A stretch of DNA of 64,000 nt, taken from contig JAJEKV010000010.1 in the NCBI GenBank assembly GCA_021234155.1, forward strand, positions 4,564,871-4,628,870, written 5' to 3'. Positions 1 through 11,446 of the stretch are shown in pieces (within the stretch, counting starts at the first letter, position 1; the number at the start of each line of letters is the position of its first letter). Source of the DNA: Isoetes taiwanensis (lineage: Eukaryota; Streptophyta; Lycopodiopsida; Isoetales; Isoetaceae). The translations under genes and the position numbers were made by a program. The notes beneath the pieces are model-generated. The model did no database searches. It was given only the letters and a program-made list of their open reading frames with translations, and was not told the DNA's origin.

Positions 1-893
1 CATAACCACCACCAACATCGATAATTCCCTTGTATTCCTGAATGCATATGGCATTTGATGGTCATAATCTTGGCTAAATAGCAACTTGATATTTCAAGAA
101 CTTACCGCGGCAACAAGTTCCTTGCTTGCCATCATTGAGCGCCTTCCACTTTGGCATGCCTAAGAAACACCCTAAAAGAAATGAATGCTAGAGTATATTA
201 ACAACAAAAACATGAAGCCATTATCTTTGCACTTACAACAAGAATGTTGTCATCTTTGTTGAAGGATGAAGCTACCTCCTCAATAAAAGTGGGGTTCTTC
301 ACTAGTCCTAAAATACAACAATGCATATTTTAATACAAATGCCTAGTGTTTAAACAGTAAGAATTATCTAGTGAATACTATGTTAAAATCAGGGCTAGAT
401 ATTTACCCGATTCACCTTTCTTCATGTAAGGTATATTTATCGCTCCTGGAACACTGCCTCCTGCAAATTCTTCCGGGGTCCTAAACACATATAAAATCAC
501 AAAGTTTTAACCATTTCTTCAATTCCCAAACTTAAAGTGCTAAATTTTGAGCATTTTACACAATGAAACCATGTCGGATTACAAACCCGATGCATCGAGT
601 GCGCATGGATTTTAGAAATACTCTGTTTCATGATACCGACTTGAAATTTCCGCACACAAATGATCTGAATCGGAAATCATATTGCAAAGGCCAAAAACAT
701 TTCAAATCGGAAGACAGATTACCTGACATCAAGGTATTTATGGCCAGCACCGAGCAATTCTTTCGCGGTTTCCACAGACACGCTTTCCACAGCAGCAGCT
801 CTGAAATATTTGAGCAAATATTAGACTGATGTGGCCGGAAGTGGGAAAATCAAAGCCTATACTAAGGAAAGAGAAGATGAAATACTCGGCCAT
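1..893 (-). CDS. Single-domain rhodanese (thiosulfate sulfurtransferase, STR16/STR18-like), 3' end outside window
   Basis: Spliced minus-strand gene with coding exons 886..893, 723..800, 407..480, 237..307, 106..159 and 1..37 (runs off the left edge). All introns are GT-AG and the phases agree through every junction. The peptide starts MAE, then AAAVESVSVETAKELL and KYLDVR|TPEEF, then GAINIPYM, VKNPTFIEEVASSF and the active-site loop ACQSGRRS, ending in IDVGGGY. The catalytic Cys is in the CxxGxR loop. The family is known to move sulfane sulfur from thiosulfate to an acceptor; about 110 residues are visible against a usual 120-136. No transit peptide is seen, so a cytosolic form is likely. 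The first coding exon is only 8 nt (ATGGCCGA), chosen because it supplies an in-phase Met-Ala-Glu start. No frame damage is seen. Expression cannot be judged from sequence. Confidence 0.85.
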
Positions 894-2540
894 GAGCGGA
901 TCGATCAATCAGCAAAAACTTCTTGGAGCTAAATGGGGAATAGTGCCGCCGCTTGCATTATTTATTTTTAAAAGGTAGGAAAAGGAAAGTGCCTTGGAAA
1001 TACACGCAACAATCGAGTGCCATGCTAAAATTGTTGAGATTCTTTAGACACAAAGAAAATGTCATTTTTTTTTAACCTGTGTGGTTTGTCATATACCACG
1101 AAAATATTTTATATGCTAAGGTTGGCTGCAATTTGTTGGCATTAGGGCAACCAATATGGAGGAGGGTTGTTGTTCTTGATGTGCTTGCTTTCTCGTGAAA
1201 CCCGGAAAGGTCTGCTTGTGATGCATTGTTTTGTATACAAGAATGATATTTTTGGTGCTAGTCTGCTCATGTTGCATTGTTCGTATATAGGAATGATATT
1301 TCAGGATGTTTGCCGACGCCATTAGGCAATTGTGTAAGACATTTGCATCCTATTGGAGCCCAAATTAATTTAAAAGTTCCTTGCAAAATTAATCTTGGCC
1401 CACTGTGCCTAGATTACAATGATGAAGTAAAGCATCATTCATTCTTTTATGTATAAGGATAACGTAACTGGGACAAGAATCCTGGTTTGGTTAGCCAAGT
1501 GTTGCAAACCAGGAATTCTGGACCAATTGCATTACCCTTACAATATAACCGTTCGGTAGTGCAGGATCTGGCTGTTTCCTAATGATTTGTTTATTTTCTT
1601 ACCTATGCAGCCAGTGATGAAGAATGGAAAGATCCAAATAGCTTCCATGGAATTGGTAGTGATGACGTGGGCACAGGAAAATACACCACTCGAAAATTAT
1701 AGCAAACCAACTGTTATATTATGGCACTCATTTGTTTATGTCGTCATAACAACCGTGTAACCATCCTTTAAGTGTGCATAATGACTTGGATATTCTAAGT
1801 GAAGATTTATTTTTTAATGCATGCCAAACTTTAAGTTGAATCCATCATGTTCAAGACAAACTTAACCTGGCCCAAATTGCAAAGGTACATGCATTGAGCA
1901 ACCATTGCATCAGTCTAAACTCAATAATACAGATGCGCTTGAAAGCACGTCTAATTATTTCTAGTCAACTAAGATGACTTAAAGCTCTCATCTATAAGAT
2001 GTGAATTAATACTTGCAAGAAATTGTGCAAGATTCAAAGAAGAATGAATACATACACATGCGGTATGGCCTTCAATAGTGGATGTACAATATGAAGAATA
2101 CCTTGTAATATCATGCATGTTGGTATGTTATCATGACTAATGATAACATAAAATGTAGGCCATTCTTCATTATATAGCATGCTTTTTGCCATTGAGGAAG
2201 CATCATATAAGGTAATGAGAGCTCAACCACCGCAGATGGGCTTTTAAAAACTTATAAGTCCAGGCTTATCTAAAGAGGAAGTTCCCTCTGCTGACAAATG
2301 TAGAGATGAGAAAGTTTGTACTGATTTGCAACTCTCTTACTAGTGCAATGATTTTAGTTTTCTCTTAGTCAGAGAATGGGTATGTGGATAGGGGGCTACT
2401 CATGGTCTTTTCCATTTTGTAGGCCATGTTCGGAATGGAATTCATGTACAAAAGTCTGATTTTGTGCAACTTTCATCAAAGAGCTCATGTATAAGCTCTA
2501 ACTTATAGCCTTTTGACAACAAATAGTAGGGTTGCTTTTA
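894..2540. other. Intergenic, AT-rich, nothing recognised
   Basis: Upstream of the rhodanese start this stretch has no ORF with family resemblance, no clear splice-flanked exon and no transposon terminus. It may hold the rhodanese promoter just beyond position 893. Confidence 0.5.
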
Positions 2541-3130
2541 TTTCCCGGCGCCCAATCTTAAGGTGATGTGTGGCACGGCCCAATATTGCGGAATGAACGT
2601 TGGGTTGCTCCATTCTGCCTGACCGACTGTGCCCGTTACTTAGCAAGATCTTTGCACCATTTCTTTACAAGATCTTCGTTGTTTGTTGCCGTTCTTCAGT
2701 CGTTCTTCGCCGTAAGGGCTTTGCAGGGTGCTAAATCTTGGAGTGCAAAGACTTCATAGAGCAGGATCTTCGCAGGATAGGTAGGTTTTTACCTCATCTG
2801 GTCATAGGGCTCGAATCTATCAAAGAACGCATGAACTTCATCGAATCTCTTCAGATCTATTCAAGAACTCTTCAAATCATTTTCAGACTCTGTGAATTAC
2901 AAGAAACAATCTGAAAAACATCTCCTCTACTTCTATTTTGTAGGGAAAGGGAAGCAGGTGCTCCCCTTCCGCAAAATCGACAAGGGCCTCGCGACCGGGG
3001 GGGGGGGAGCAGGAGCTCCCCTTCTGCAAAAAAATGGCAGACCCGTTCGTAGCTACGGCCAGCCATGGGGCCCATGCCAATTTTGCAGAAATGACTTATT
3101 TAGGAAAATTTAGACTTATTCAAAATTTTT
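2541..3130. repeat. Short repeated block around a poly-G tract
   Basis: A run of about ten G lies near 2998-3008. On either side sit two versions of the same short block: GGTGCTCCCCTTCCGC near 2957 and GAGCTCCCCTTCTGC near 3014, each followed by A-rich sequence. No gene is seen. The surrounding small ORFs on both strands overlap and look random. Confidence 0.4.
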
Positions 3131-3140
3131 AGACATATCT

Positions 3141-3410
3141 ATTTCATCACATCTCAATGTTTATCTGACATAAACCGGACAAGGAAACCTTGCAAAGATG
3201 TTTGCATTTATATAAAATATTCAATAGAACATAAATCCAAATGAGTTTGCATTCATACGAATGTTTATTTGACATGATAAATAAAATGAAAAAGCAAACA
3301 TTGCAAAGATGTTTGTATTCATATAAATCACTCAACATCACATAAATCCAAATGAGTTTGCATTCATATAAATTACTCAATACTACATAATTCCAAATGA
3401 TTTTGGACAA
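3141..3410. repeat. AT-rich minisatellite, period about 112 bp
   Basis: The block containing TTGCAAAGATGTTTG, CACATAAATCCAAATGAG and TTTGCATTCATA recurs near 3189 and 3301 with partial copies at the edges. An apparent minus-strand ORF here translates the repeat and is not a gene. It abuts the 3' side of the DUF7869-type transposase remnant and may be its tail. Confidence 0.55.
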
Positions 3411-6400
3411 TTGTAACTACATCTTCAGGTATTTTTTGAAGACATTTCATAGAAACTGCAAAGCTCTTTGGTTTCCAACCGTAGATTATTGATTGGATGT
3501 CTAACCATTGTCGTTGTTCACTTGGATTTGGTTTCCATTTTTTTTTTCGCAACATCTATTGTATTGACTTTTCAAAGTCCTACAACCTTTACTGAGTGAC
3601 TTCCACCATTGGACATGAATCTGAAGACAATCTTTTAGTCCATCATTTTTTTTGGTCAGATTAGTTAATGCAGCCCCTAGCCACAAAGGAGTCTCTTTCA
3701 TATCGTTAGGCCTCACAATGACAAACATACCCTCCATGACATCTTTCTCAGGTTTAAATTCTTGTTTTGGTTTACCACTTGCAGGGCCACAATATACTGC
3801 TTCTTGTTGCTCTTCATCATATTCAATTATTGTAGGAGCTACATGTGCCTCATGATGGCGCATCTATTGTGATCGGGGCCAAAAGCCATCTTGTAACTTG
3901 ATATTTCTTATTGGAGATGCCTTTATCTCGTTGATAACATTTTCCCAATATGCAATAGTTGGTTTCACTACTTCATGATACTTGGAACTTTGCGCAAAAC
4001 GACCTTCCAAACCTATTTTCCAAAAATCTATATATTTTGAAATGTCGGATATAATATTTTCCTCTTCTCTCATATGTTCAGCAAGGGGCATTGGCTCAGG
4101 TTCACCTTGAGGCAACATTTGTATATCACCATCTTTTTTAAAAAATTCAACACCGGCTCTGGTTCCCATATTGCCTGCTTAGGATGCACTTTATACTGCA
4201 TTTTGGGAGCTCCTTTATCATCTAAATACAACCGAAAATGTAATGGCCTGGTATGCCCTACCAACTTGTTGCATCCATCTTCTATATAACCATCCACAAA
4301 TTTCTTAAAATTAGGAACTTCTTGTACGAGATATGGAACATTTTTTCCAGATACACATGTTTCAAACACTTCAAATAATTGAGGCCAAGTGTGAGCATGA
4401 CGCGTTCTGAAACTTTCTCCAACTCTGCTAAAGAAAGCATCAATGTCTTCATGCGTATGCCCAACCATAAGAAATGCCATCAATATTTCCTTGAAATGTC
4501 CTCTTGCCACTAATAGTGCCAAGTATGCCAAGACATGTCAATTTTCATTCTCAGAGACACAGTTATCCACTTGTAAAAGTAGAATTTTTGGAAGAGGTTT
4601 AAAACCACCATATTCTTCCTTTGTCAATTGCTTACCATCTGTTCTTGTCAACAATTCTTTATGAAGGGGTTGTGTTGCTGAGGTGAAAGTTGGAGTCAAA
4701 TCACCCCTATCTCCATCTTGGAAATAGAACCTATTGTAAAGTTTGGGTCAAATGACCAATTCCATGTGGAAAAATGGCCATAAGAAGAAGGGCCATGCCC
4801 ATGAGTAAGAATTCCTGTCAAAGCCATAGGCAATTGCATAGCATTCTTAGTAGTGTTTGGATTCGGTCTTAGTCGAGGAATGCATGTCTTCTTTTGATCC
4901 ATCTTATCGTGTATCAAACACAGATATTTTTGTGGACTACCAAAAGACAAATATCTCCACGAATAGAAACGTTGCAACAACTTTTCTGCTCCATGTTGTG
5001 TCTATCAATTTTATAAAGAAGTGTCTCCCTCTCCTGTGGATTCTTCGTGCTATCCAATTTGTTCTTCAAATCTGTACACGTTTCACATTTTGAGAAGCTG
5101 CTATTTTCTCTTGAAACAAGGACATCATTAAAGTCCTTATTCCACATTCAACTACAACTTGATTGAGAGATGTGGGGAAGCCGTTGTAGTCTTAGAGATT
5201 CATTCACTTCCTTTAACATGGACTTCATGTTGTAAGTAGGTGGCATCACCTTTTGATAGTCTCTCTCCCCATCACACGTAATTCTGCTTCGATGTGGCAT
5301 TTGATTAGCTGTAACATCTACCAATCGTGTAAGTGCCACCTTTGCAGCCTCCATTCTTTCTGTACACCGCATTACAAGTTTGTTTCCATGCATGCCCTTT
5401 TTTGCTCCATTAAGCCACTTGTTTCTCCTATTATAAAATGTGGCTTTACAAATACCATAGATTGTGTACCATCCTTTACAACACACAATGTTTCCATCAA
5501 ATAACATGCCCTTGTATTTTCCATCCTCGTCTTTCACACTTGCTGCCAAATTATCATACGTGAAAGTTGTTTGATCATCCACTACTACAAAAATAGGTAG
5601 AAATGGCACAAAAGTGACATTTATCCTCCCCCTTTTTACCGGGCATAAACGTCACTTTTGTGCCATTTATGACGTTTGTGCTCCCCAAATGGCACAAAAG
5701 TGACGTTTATGCCCGGTAAAAAGGCGGAGGATAAATGTCACTTTTGTGCCATTTCTACCTATTTTTGTAATTTCAAAGAATGATACTCAGTACGAGCAAT
5801 TAAGATTTTTTTCGATTAGCATATTGGCAACAATGATTTGGACAACAATCAATAGATGCCACATTAGCAATATTCTCCATTGCACAAGGATCGCTCTTGA
5901 CTTCTTTAACCACTAATTTGGCCTTCTTCCTCTTTATAAAATGGTAAGGACGCTTGTATTTATTCAGGTTGCCCTCCACATTAGTATCTTTTTCATCAAT
6001 TGCATGAACTGGCCGAAGCAATGATTCTCCATTGAACAATGCTAAATTATTGATTGCCATCGTATCAGTTTTCCAATCTCGAACCCAATCTCGAATGGGT
6101 TAACACCAGCCATCACCTCAAACACTGTAATCTCGAGGTCATCTTCTCCTAAATAGGCACCATCAACAACTTCATTTGTAAAAGCCACAACAATGAAAGC
6201 AAACCCCAACTTAATTTTCTCCTTGTCAAGGACTATGACCTTATGCCCTAGCCATGTAGACCTGTTATCTCGATCAAACTTTTGACTACTACCTATAGGC
6301 AGTGGCATGTCTTTGGGACTGGAAGCATGATTTTCAATTGCCGGTACCTCCCCAACCTGTGGCCTCAAATTGCTTTTCTTCCATCTCACAAAAGAACCAT

Positions 6401-6611
6401 CATGCTCTAGTAGATAGTCATGTGAGGAAGTTATAGGTTCGTTATAGACAACCTTTAAAGAAACGCTCACATATCCATCACCTAACATTTTGTTGTGGCA
6501 ATATCTATTTGGATTCATGGTGAATATTGTTCCTTGTGCTACATTTGTACCATTTTCCACGAGCAAAACATCCATTCCTTCTTGGACTTCCTCGCTCTGT
6601 GTAAGTAGCAT
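3373..6611 (-). pseudogene. Decayed DUF7869-type DNA transposase
   Basis: A series of minus-strand ORF pieces in shifting frames (6611..6042, 6060..5800, 5609..5148, 5147..4914, 4980..4696, 4531..4070, 4169..3864, 3863..3501) reads as one protein. Diagnostic parts are a cysteine-containing piece with the motif KCETCTDLKNKL, then DKMDQKKTCIPRL followed by PMALTGILTHGHG, then MVGHTHEDIDAFFSRVGESF. This order matches large transposase-like proteins with the DUF7869 domain, which are multiplied in seed-free plants. Several frameshifts and a MITE insertion at 5586-5769 show that it is dead. Termini and target duplication were not found. The N-terminal piece may belong to a separate ORF of the same element. 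Confidence 0.65.
5586..5769. mobile_element. 184-bp hairpin MITE (CACTA-like ends?)
   Basis: The two halves are near-perfect inverted copies. Terminal arms read TACAAAAATAGGTAGAAATG and the reverse, and a further inner pair (GGCACAAAAGTGACGTTTATG type) makes a double palindrome. On the left the sequence reads CACTACTACAAAAATAGG, resembling CACTA termini; the right side lacks the matching extension. It interrupts the DUF7869-type ORF between 5800 and 5580. No clean target duplication was identified. Confidence 0.75.
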
Positions 6612-8737
6612 ATTGCTTGGTTATATAATGCTCATGATAAAATATTTAATATTTTATTTTGACTACTTAACGAGATACACACCTGAGATGCGATAATGGC
6701 CTTGATGTTTATATATGTATTCCAATATGTAATTCTTTCGAGCTTCTTGAACCTAGAGGAAAAAGTTCCAACCTTCTTGAACCTAGAGAAAAAAGTTCTA
6801 ACACATGTTCAATGTTACAAGGCCAATACATGATATACAAAAGCATTGCCCAATAGCATCCAAGAAAAAAGTACAATAAAAAATTCCAAATATTAGTGGG
6901 AATGGAGAGATTAATACATGACTTACGTAATTAAAATAAGTAGTTGTAGGCACCTTAAAAATCACAATGAACTGGTTTGCTTCTTTTAGCACCAACCTAT
7001 GCAAATGTCGAAGTGACCAGAATTAGTAAAAATGGTAGTAGTTTATAAGTGAAGCTACTCAATAACCATTTTAGTGAAGTTCTAACACATGTTGGATGAA
7101 AGAAAAAGAACACGCAAATACTCAAGAACCATACATATATGTAAAGGCCAGTGGGAGAATTTCACTGGGTTTTAGACCCAGATTACTAATTACTAATTAC
7201 TAATTTCCTGTGCATTTATGATGCGCAGTGGAATGTCCAGTGAAATCGGCCCTGCTATTTTTTCCAAATCCTGACTTGATTGCTTGCTTCAAGGAAACAA
7301 TTTCTTCAGAAACAGAAGGGTCTCGATTCCGGCAGTGCTATGCCCTAGTAATATGATGTGTCAAGGTTTAGATAGTGTTACACACTAGCACCTCTAGTGA
7401 TAACCAACACATCAAAAGGGCGGATCCTTCAAGGAAATCATTATCCAATGGGCCCCAACCTTTCCAAGCTTTATCCCATAATCAGATAGATGGAAAGACA
7501 CCATATGCACATAAAATGAATCCATTACTTATTTTCATTGTCATCATTCCTTTGATGTGTTCGAGTTGAACAAGCATTGGCTTAGATGCAACTGCACAAC
7601 TTATTGCGAACTTTGAATATGTGATGTTGGATGTAGCCACCTTAATTATCCCCGTGTTCGCATTGGCATGGACTAGAGTCAAGATCAGGATGACCCACAG
7701 AGAAGGTGCCAATTTAACAGTTTGGCTGCACAGCTTGCTTATTGCGCTAACTAAAGGTTCTGGAGGTTGTTGGCTAAAATGTTTCTTGACTTGCAGATGG
7801 GAGATTTCAATATGCAAGCAACAGCTTCTGAGGAATCCATTTGTAAGCTCAGCCCTCGATACTAGAAACTTAACAAGCAGTTTTAGAAGAGTAATTACTA
7901 TGTTTGCAGGCTGAAGCTTAAGATCGAAGTAAGCAGCAGTGTTTGACGTTTGAAAGGCAGTGACGGGCCACCTTGCCATGGTAGAAAGCGTAGGCACTGG
8001 TCAGAGCCAATCAGTCCTGCTAATCCTGCTCAAAGCATCTTCTACTGAGGGTCAAGCACATTGTTTGGGAATACTTTTTTCCATTTCAATATGATCAGCA
8101 TGACTGCATGCTGCCAGCACAGGCAGAAATGTTAAAGTGCATTCCATGCTACTGCGCCTTCGTGTATTGAATTAAAGACTAGATCAGCATCAATCATGCT
8201 CCCATATTTACCATAAAAGCCAAGCAGACAGCTTGCCACAACTGAGGCATTTATTACAGCAGAAAAGATATAAACTTCAATTTGTATCCAAGCTGTTTCT
8301 TGTGCCAACCTTTGAGAATTAGCAGAATATATATTACGCAAAATGATGCACGCAAAATGTTGAAAGAATTTGCTTTCAGTTGGAAATGGAGATTATGAGC
8401 CAAATTATGTTAGAAGAATTCACTCTTTATAGCCCAAGGAACATCTTATGGGAATTAGAACTCTAATGCATAAAATATTCCAAGCAAAGCCCATCACAAC
8501 CTGCAGTCATAGAAGAACACCTACAGTTAGTGCTATATACTGACCCATTGGCAGATTGGTATCAGATGCCGTGCAAGGAAGCTTGACATGGAGCTCACAT
8601 CTGCACATTTGATTTCCTAAGCCTTATGCACATAATGGAGTATTCTAATGCATCTATTATTTATTGCATTTTTGTATAGTTTATTCAAGTGCTCCAACTC
8701 CACGTTTATTGCAATTTGAAAAGAACAATAAATAGTA
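6612..8737. other. Intergenic, no gene recognised
   Basis: Contains a short ATTACTA repeat near 7187-7205 flanked by an inverted pair (ATTTCACTGG near 7157, CCAGTGAAAT near 7238), possibly a small decayed MITE. ORFs at 7482-7997 overlap on both strands without family resemblance. Confidence 0.4.
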
Positions 8738-8767
8738 CTAGTAACGGTGCCCGACGTTGCCGGGCAT
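8738..8767 (-). mobile_element. Helitron-like 3' terminus (minus strand)
   Basis: Read on the minus strand, the hairpin GCCCGGCAACGTCGGGC (8749-8765, one mispair) is followed by ACCGTTA and CTAG, then T. This is the Helitron signature of a hairpin shortly before a CTRR end with insertion between A and T. The body would extend to higher coordinates. The 5' TC end was not located, so element length is unknown. It resembles the terminus at 53981-54008. Confidence 0.55.
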
Positions 8768-8847
8768 AAATACATTCTATAACACCTTGCTAATTTGGAA
8801 GGTGGCCAAGAGAGAAAGAAATGCAAATAAGCTGATGATTCGAATTA

Positions 8848-8983
8848 GTTGTATAGAATATAAATTTTACTTATAGTGGTAGAACATGTGTGCTAGCCAT
8901 GGATTTTAATGTTGAAAATTTTGAAAGTTGTATAGAATATAAATTTTACTTATAGTGGTGGAACATGTGTGCTAGCCATGGAT
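8848..8983. repeat. Tandem duplication, period 79 bp
   Basis: A block beginning GTTGTATAGAATATAAATTT and ending CATGTGTGCTAGCCATGGAT occurs at 8848-8904 and 8927-8983, nearly identical. It lies inside the presumed body of the minus-strand Helitron-like element. Confidence 0.75.
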
Positions 8984-9485
8984 GTCCAACGTAACTGACT
9001 AAAGGTGTAACTGAGTTGATACAACATATACATTTGTCATAATTGACGTGGAGGGTGTCGATGGATGTTATTCAAAGGACTTCTAAATAGAACATCAGTA
9101 TTAGAACACAAAATATAATAATGCAACTATCCAACTATTCTTGCAAAAGAAAGCATTTTATAGTTACATAGATCATAACACATGTGGTATATATGCCATG
9201 ACACCACTTATTAGATTGCAGTTGATTGCGTGGCAAGCCTAGCATATTTGTCAGGTTGTACAGGCATTAAGAGCAACACTTCTAATTCTGCCATAATGAT
9301 GAGAATCTTTCAAAAATGGCCTCATAACTTGAGATCTCATGTCCCTAGAATGACCAAATGAACGTGCAAGAATAAACTATCATCCTAGAATAAGATATAT
9401 GTTTTGCATCATCCTAAGTAGTGTCATATATATGTCCTAAGTAGTGTCTGATGCTCTTTCAACACATATCTGATCTATATATGTT

Positions 9486-9895
9486 CTTATGTTTCGCGCT
9501 TATCCGGTCGTTCGTTCGAGATCCGACGGCTCACGTGGGTTTGAGACGTATCCTACGGCCCAGATGGCCTGGGAGTTTACATATAATATGTGTACCGCGG
9601 TCCTACGGTCCAGATTGATTTGATCCTGACTGTCGTTCCGAGATCCGACGGCTCACGTGGCTTGGGGACACATCCTACGGTCCACGTGGCTTTGGGAATT
9701 ATATATAATAGATCCTACGGCTCATATTGCTTTTATATGGTGAGATCTTGATCGTTGATTGAGTCTAAGATCCTAAGGCTCATATTGAATGCTCGTTCCT
9801 TATGGAAAGGCTTTTAAAAATTTTTATGTTATTGGGGGATTCGAACCCTGATTCTCAACCTCCCAAACCCCCCACTCTAACCGCTAGACCAAGCA
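9486..9895 (-). mobile_element. tRNA-derived SINE-like unit, copy 1
   Basis: On the minus strand the head (9895 down to 9833) reads GCTTGGTCTAGCGGTTAGAG (A-box like) and later GGGTTCGAATCCCCC (B box), spaced as in a tRNA. The remaining body holds about seven degenerate copies of GATCCKACGGYYCAYRTGG. There is no complete cloverleaf, so it is not a functional tRNA gene. Confidence 0.65.
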
Positions 9896-9928
9896 TTAAT
9901 TCTATGAATAATGCTTGGTATATATATT

Positions 9929-10338
9929 CTTATGTTTCGCGCTTATCCGGTCGTTCGTTCGAGATCCGACGGCTCACGTGGGTTTGGGACGTATCCTACG
10001 GCCCAGATGGCCTGGGAGTTTACATATAATATGTGTACCGCGGTCCTACGGTCCAGATTGATTTGATCCTGACTGTCGTTCCGAGATCCGACGGCTCACG
10101 TGGCTTGGGGACACATCCTACGGTCCACGTGGCTTTGAAAATTATATATAGTAGATCCTACGGCTCATATTGCTTTTATATGGTGAGATCTTGATCGTTG
10201 ATTGAGTCTAAGATCCTAAGGCTCATATTGAATGCTCGTTCCTTAAGGAAAGGCTTTTAAAAAATTTTATGTTATTAGAGGATTCGAACCCTGATCCTCA
10301 ACCTCCCAAACCCCCCACTCTAACCGCTAGACCAAGCA
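9929..10338 (-). mobile_element. tRNA-derived SINE-like unit, copy 2
   Basis: Same organisation as copy 1, with B box GGTTCGAATCC at 10280-10290 (minus) and A-box-like sequence at 10319-10338. Few differences from copy 1, so the duplication is fairly recent. Followed by the AT-rich partner segment. Confidence 0.65.
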
Positions 10339-10442
10339 TTAATTCTATGAATAATTTATGTTTCAATTATACTTAAGGGTAATGTTCTAATTAAGATAAA
10401 ATAGACTATAATGTTCTAGGATGTTTTGAAAGTTTCAAAATG

Positions 10443-10480
10443 TTCCAGAAAGTTCTAAAATGTTCTAGAAATTTCTAGAA
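10443..10480. promoter_or_regulatory. Clustered heat-shock-element motifs
   Basis: TTCCAGAAAGTTC (10443-10455) is a three-unit nTTCnnGAAnnTTC element, and TTCTAGAAATTTCTAGAA (10463-10480) is a perfect four-unit element. The equivalent region of the neighbouring repeat (near 11,555-11,592) keeps the first; in the second the first GAA unit is changed (TTCTATAAATTTCTAGAA). Binding by heat-shock factors is inferred from the consensus only; the sequence is AT-rich, so chance matches are possible. Confidence 0.45.
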
Positions 10481-11036
10481 TGTAAGGGAATCTAGGAGAA
10501 CTAAAGGGAATATAAGGAAATCTCATAAATTGTAAGAGAATCTAGGAAAATATACAAGTCTAACGGAATCTCTTAAAATCTAATTGAATCTAAGGGAATC
10601 TTCATAATATCTAAGGGAATCTAAGAAAATCTTGATGAAATCTTAGAGTTTCAAAGAGCGACAATAGAATGTTCTAAAATGTTTTCATATTAAAGGTGTA
10701 CAATATAAATCTTCAAAAAAAAAAAAAAATTGTAGATGCTCAGGGCAAGCGCCTTAGTCTAAAAATAGAAAATGTTTTAAAAATGTTGCACAGATCCGAA
10801 ATAGATTATTTTGGAAGGTTTTAAAATAGAAAATTCTAAGAGAATGTAAGGGAATCTTCATGAATGCTAAATATAATACATAGAATGTTGAAGAATATAG
10901 AGGAATCACAAGAGAATCTCAGTAGAATCGTTGGTTATCTAGAGCATTACAGGGCCTTGCACCGTAAGAAAATGCTAAACCTGGAACAATGCGCCGTAGG
11001 ACGTATTAATTTTCTTGTATCTGATCTATATATATT

Positions 11037-11446
11037 CTTATGTTTCGCGCTTATCCGACCGTCCGTTCGAGATCCGACGGCCCACGTGGGTTTGGGACAT
11101 ATCCTACGGCCCAGATGGCCTGGGAGTTTACATATAATATGTGTACCATGGTCCTACGGTCCAGATTGATTTGATCCTGACCGTCGGTCCGAGATCCGAC
11201 GGCTCACGTGGCTTGGGGACACATCCTATGGTCCACATGGCTTTGGGAATTATATGTAATAGATCCTACGGCTCATATTGCTTTTATATGGTGAGATCTT
11301 GATCGTTGATCGAGTTTAAGATCCTAAGGCTCATATTGAATGCTCGTTCCTTAAGGAAAGACTTTTAAAAATTTTTATGTTATTGGGGGGATCCGAACCC
11401 TGATCTCAACCCCTCAAACCCCCCACTCTAACCACTAGACCAAGCA
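11037..11446 (-). mobile_element. tRNA-derived SINE-like unit, copy 3 (more diverged)
   Basis: B box is mutated to GGTTCGGATCC and the A-box region to TCTAGTGGTTAGAG. Several further substitutions separate it from copies 1 and 2, so it is the most diverged copy of the array. Confidence 0.6.

Noticed and set aside
563-829. 88-aa plus-strand ORF
   Set aside because: It lies over the intron and second exon of the minus-strand rhodanese gene and has no family resemblance.
9833-9895. tRNA gene
   Set aside because: A- and B-box-like parts are present in all three copies, but acceptor and anticodon arms do not form a cloverleaf; a SINE head is the better reading.
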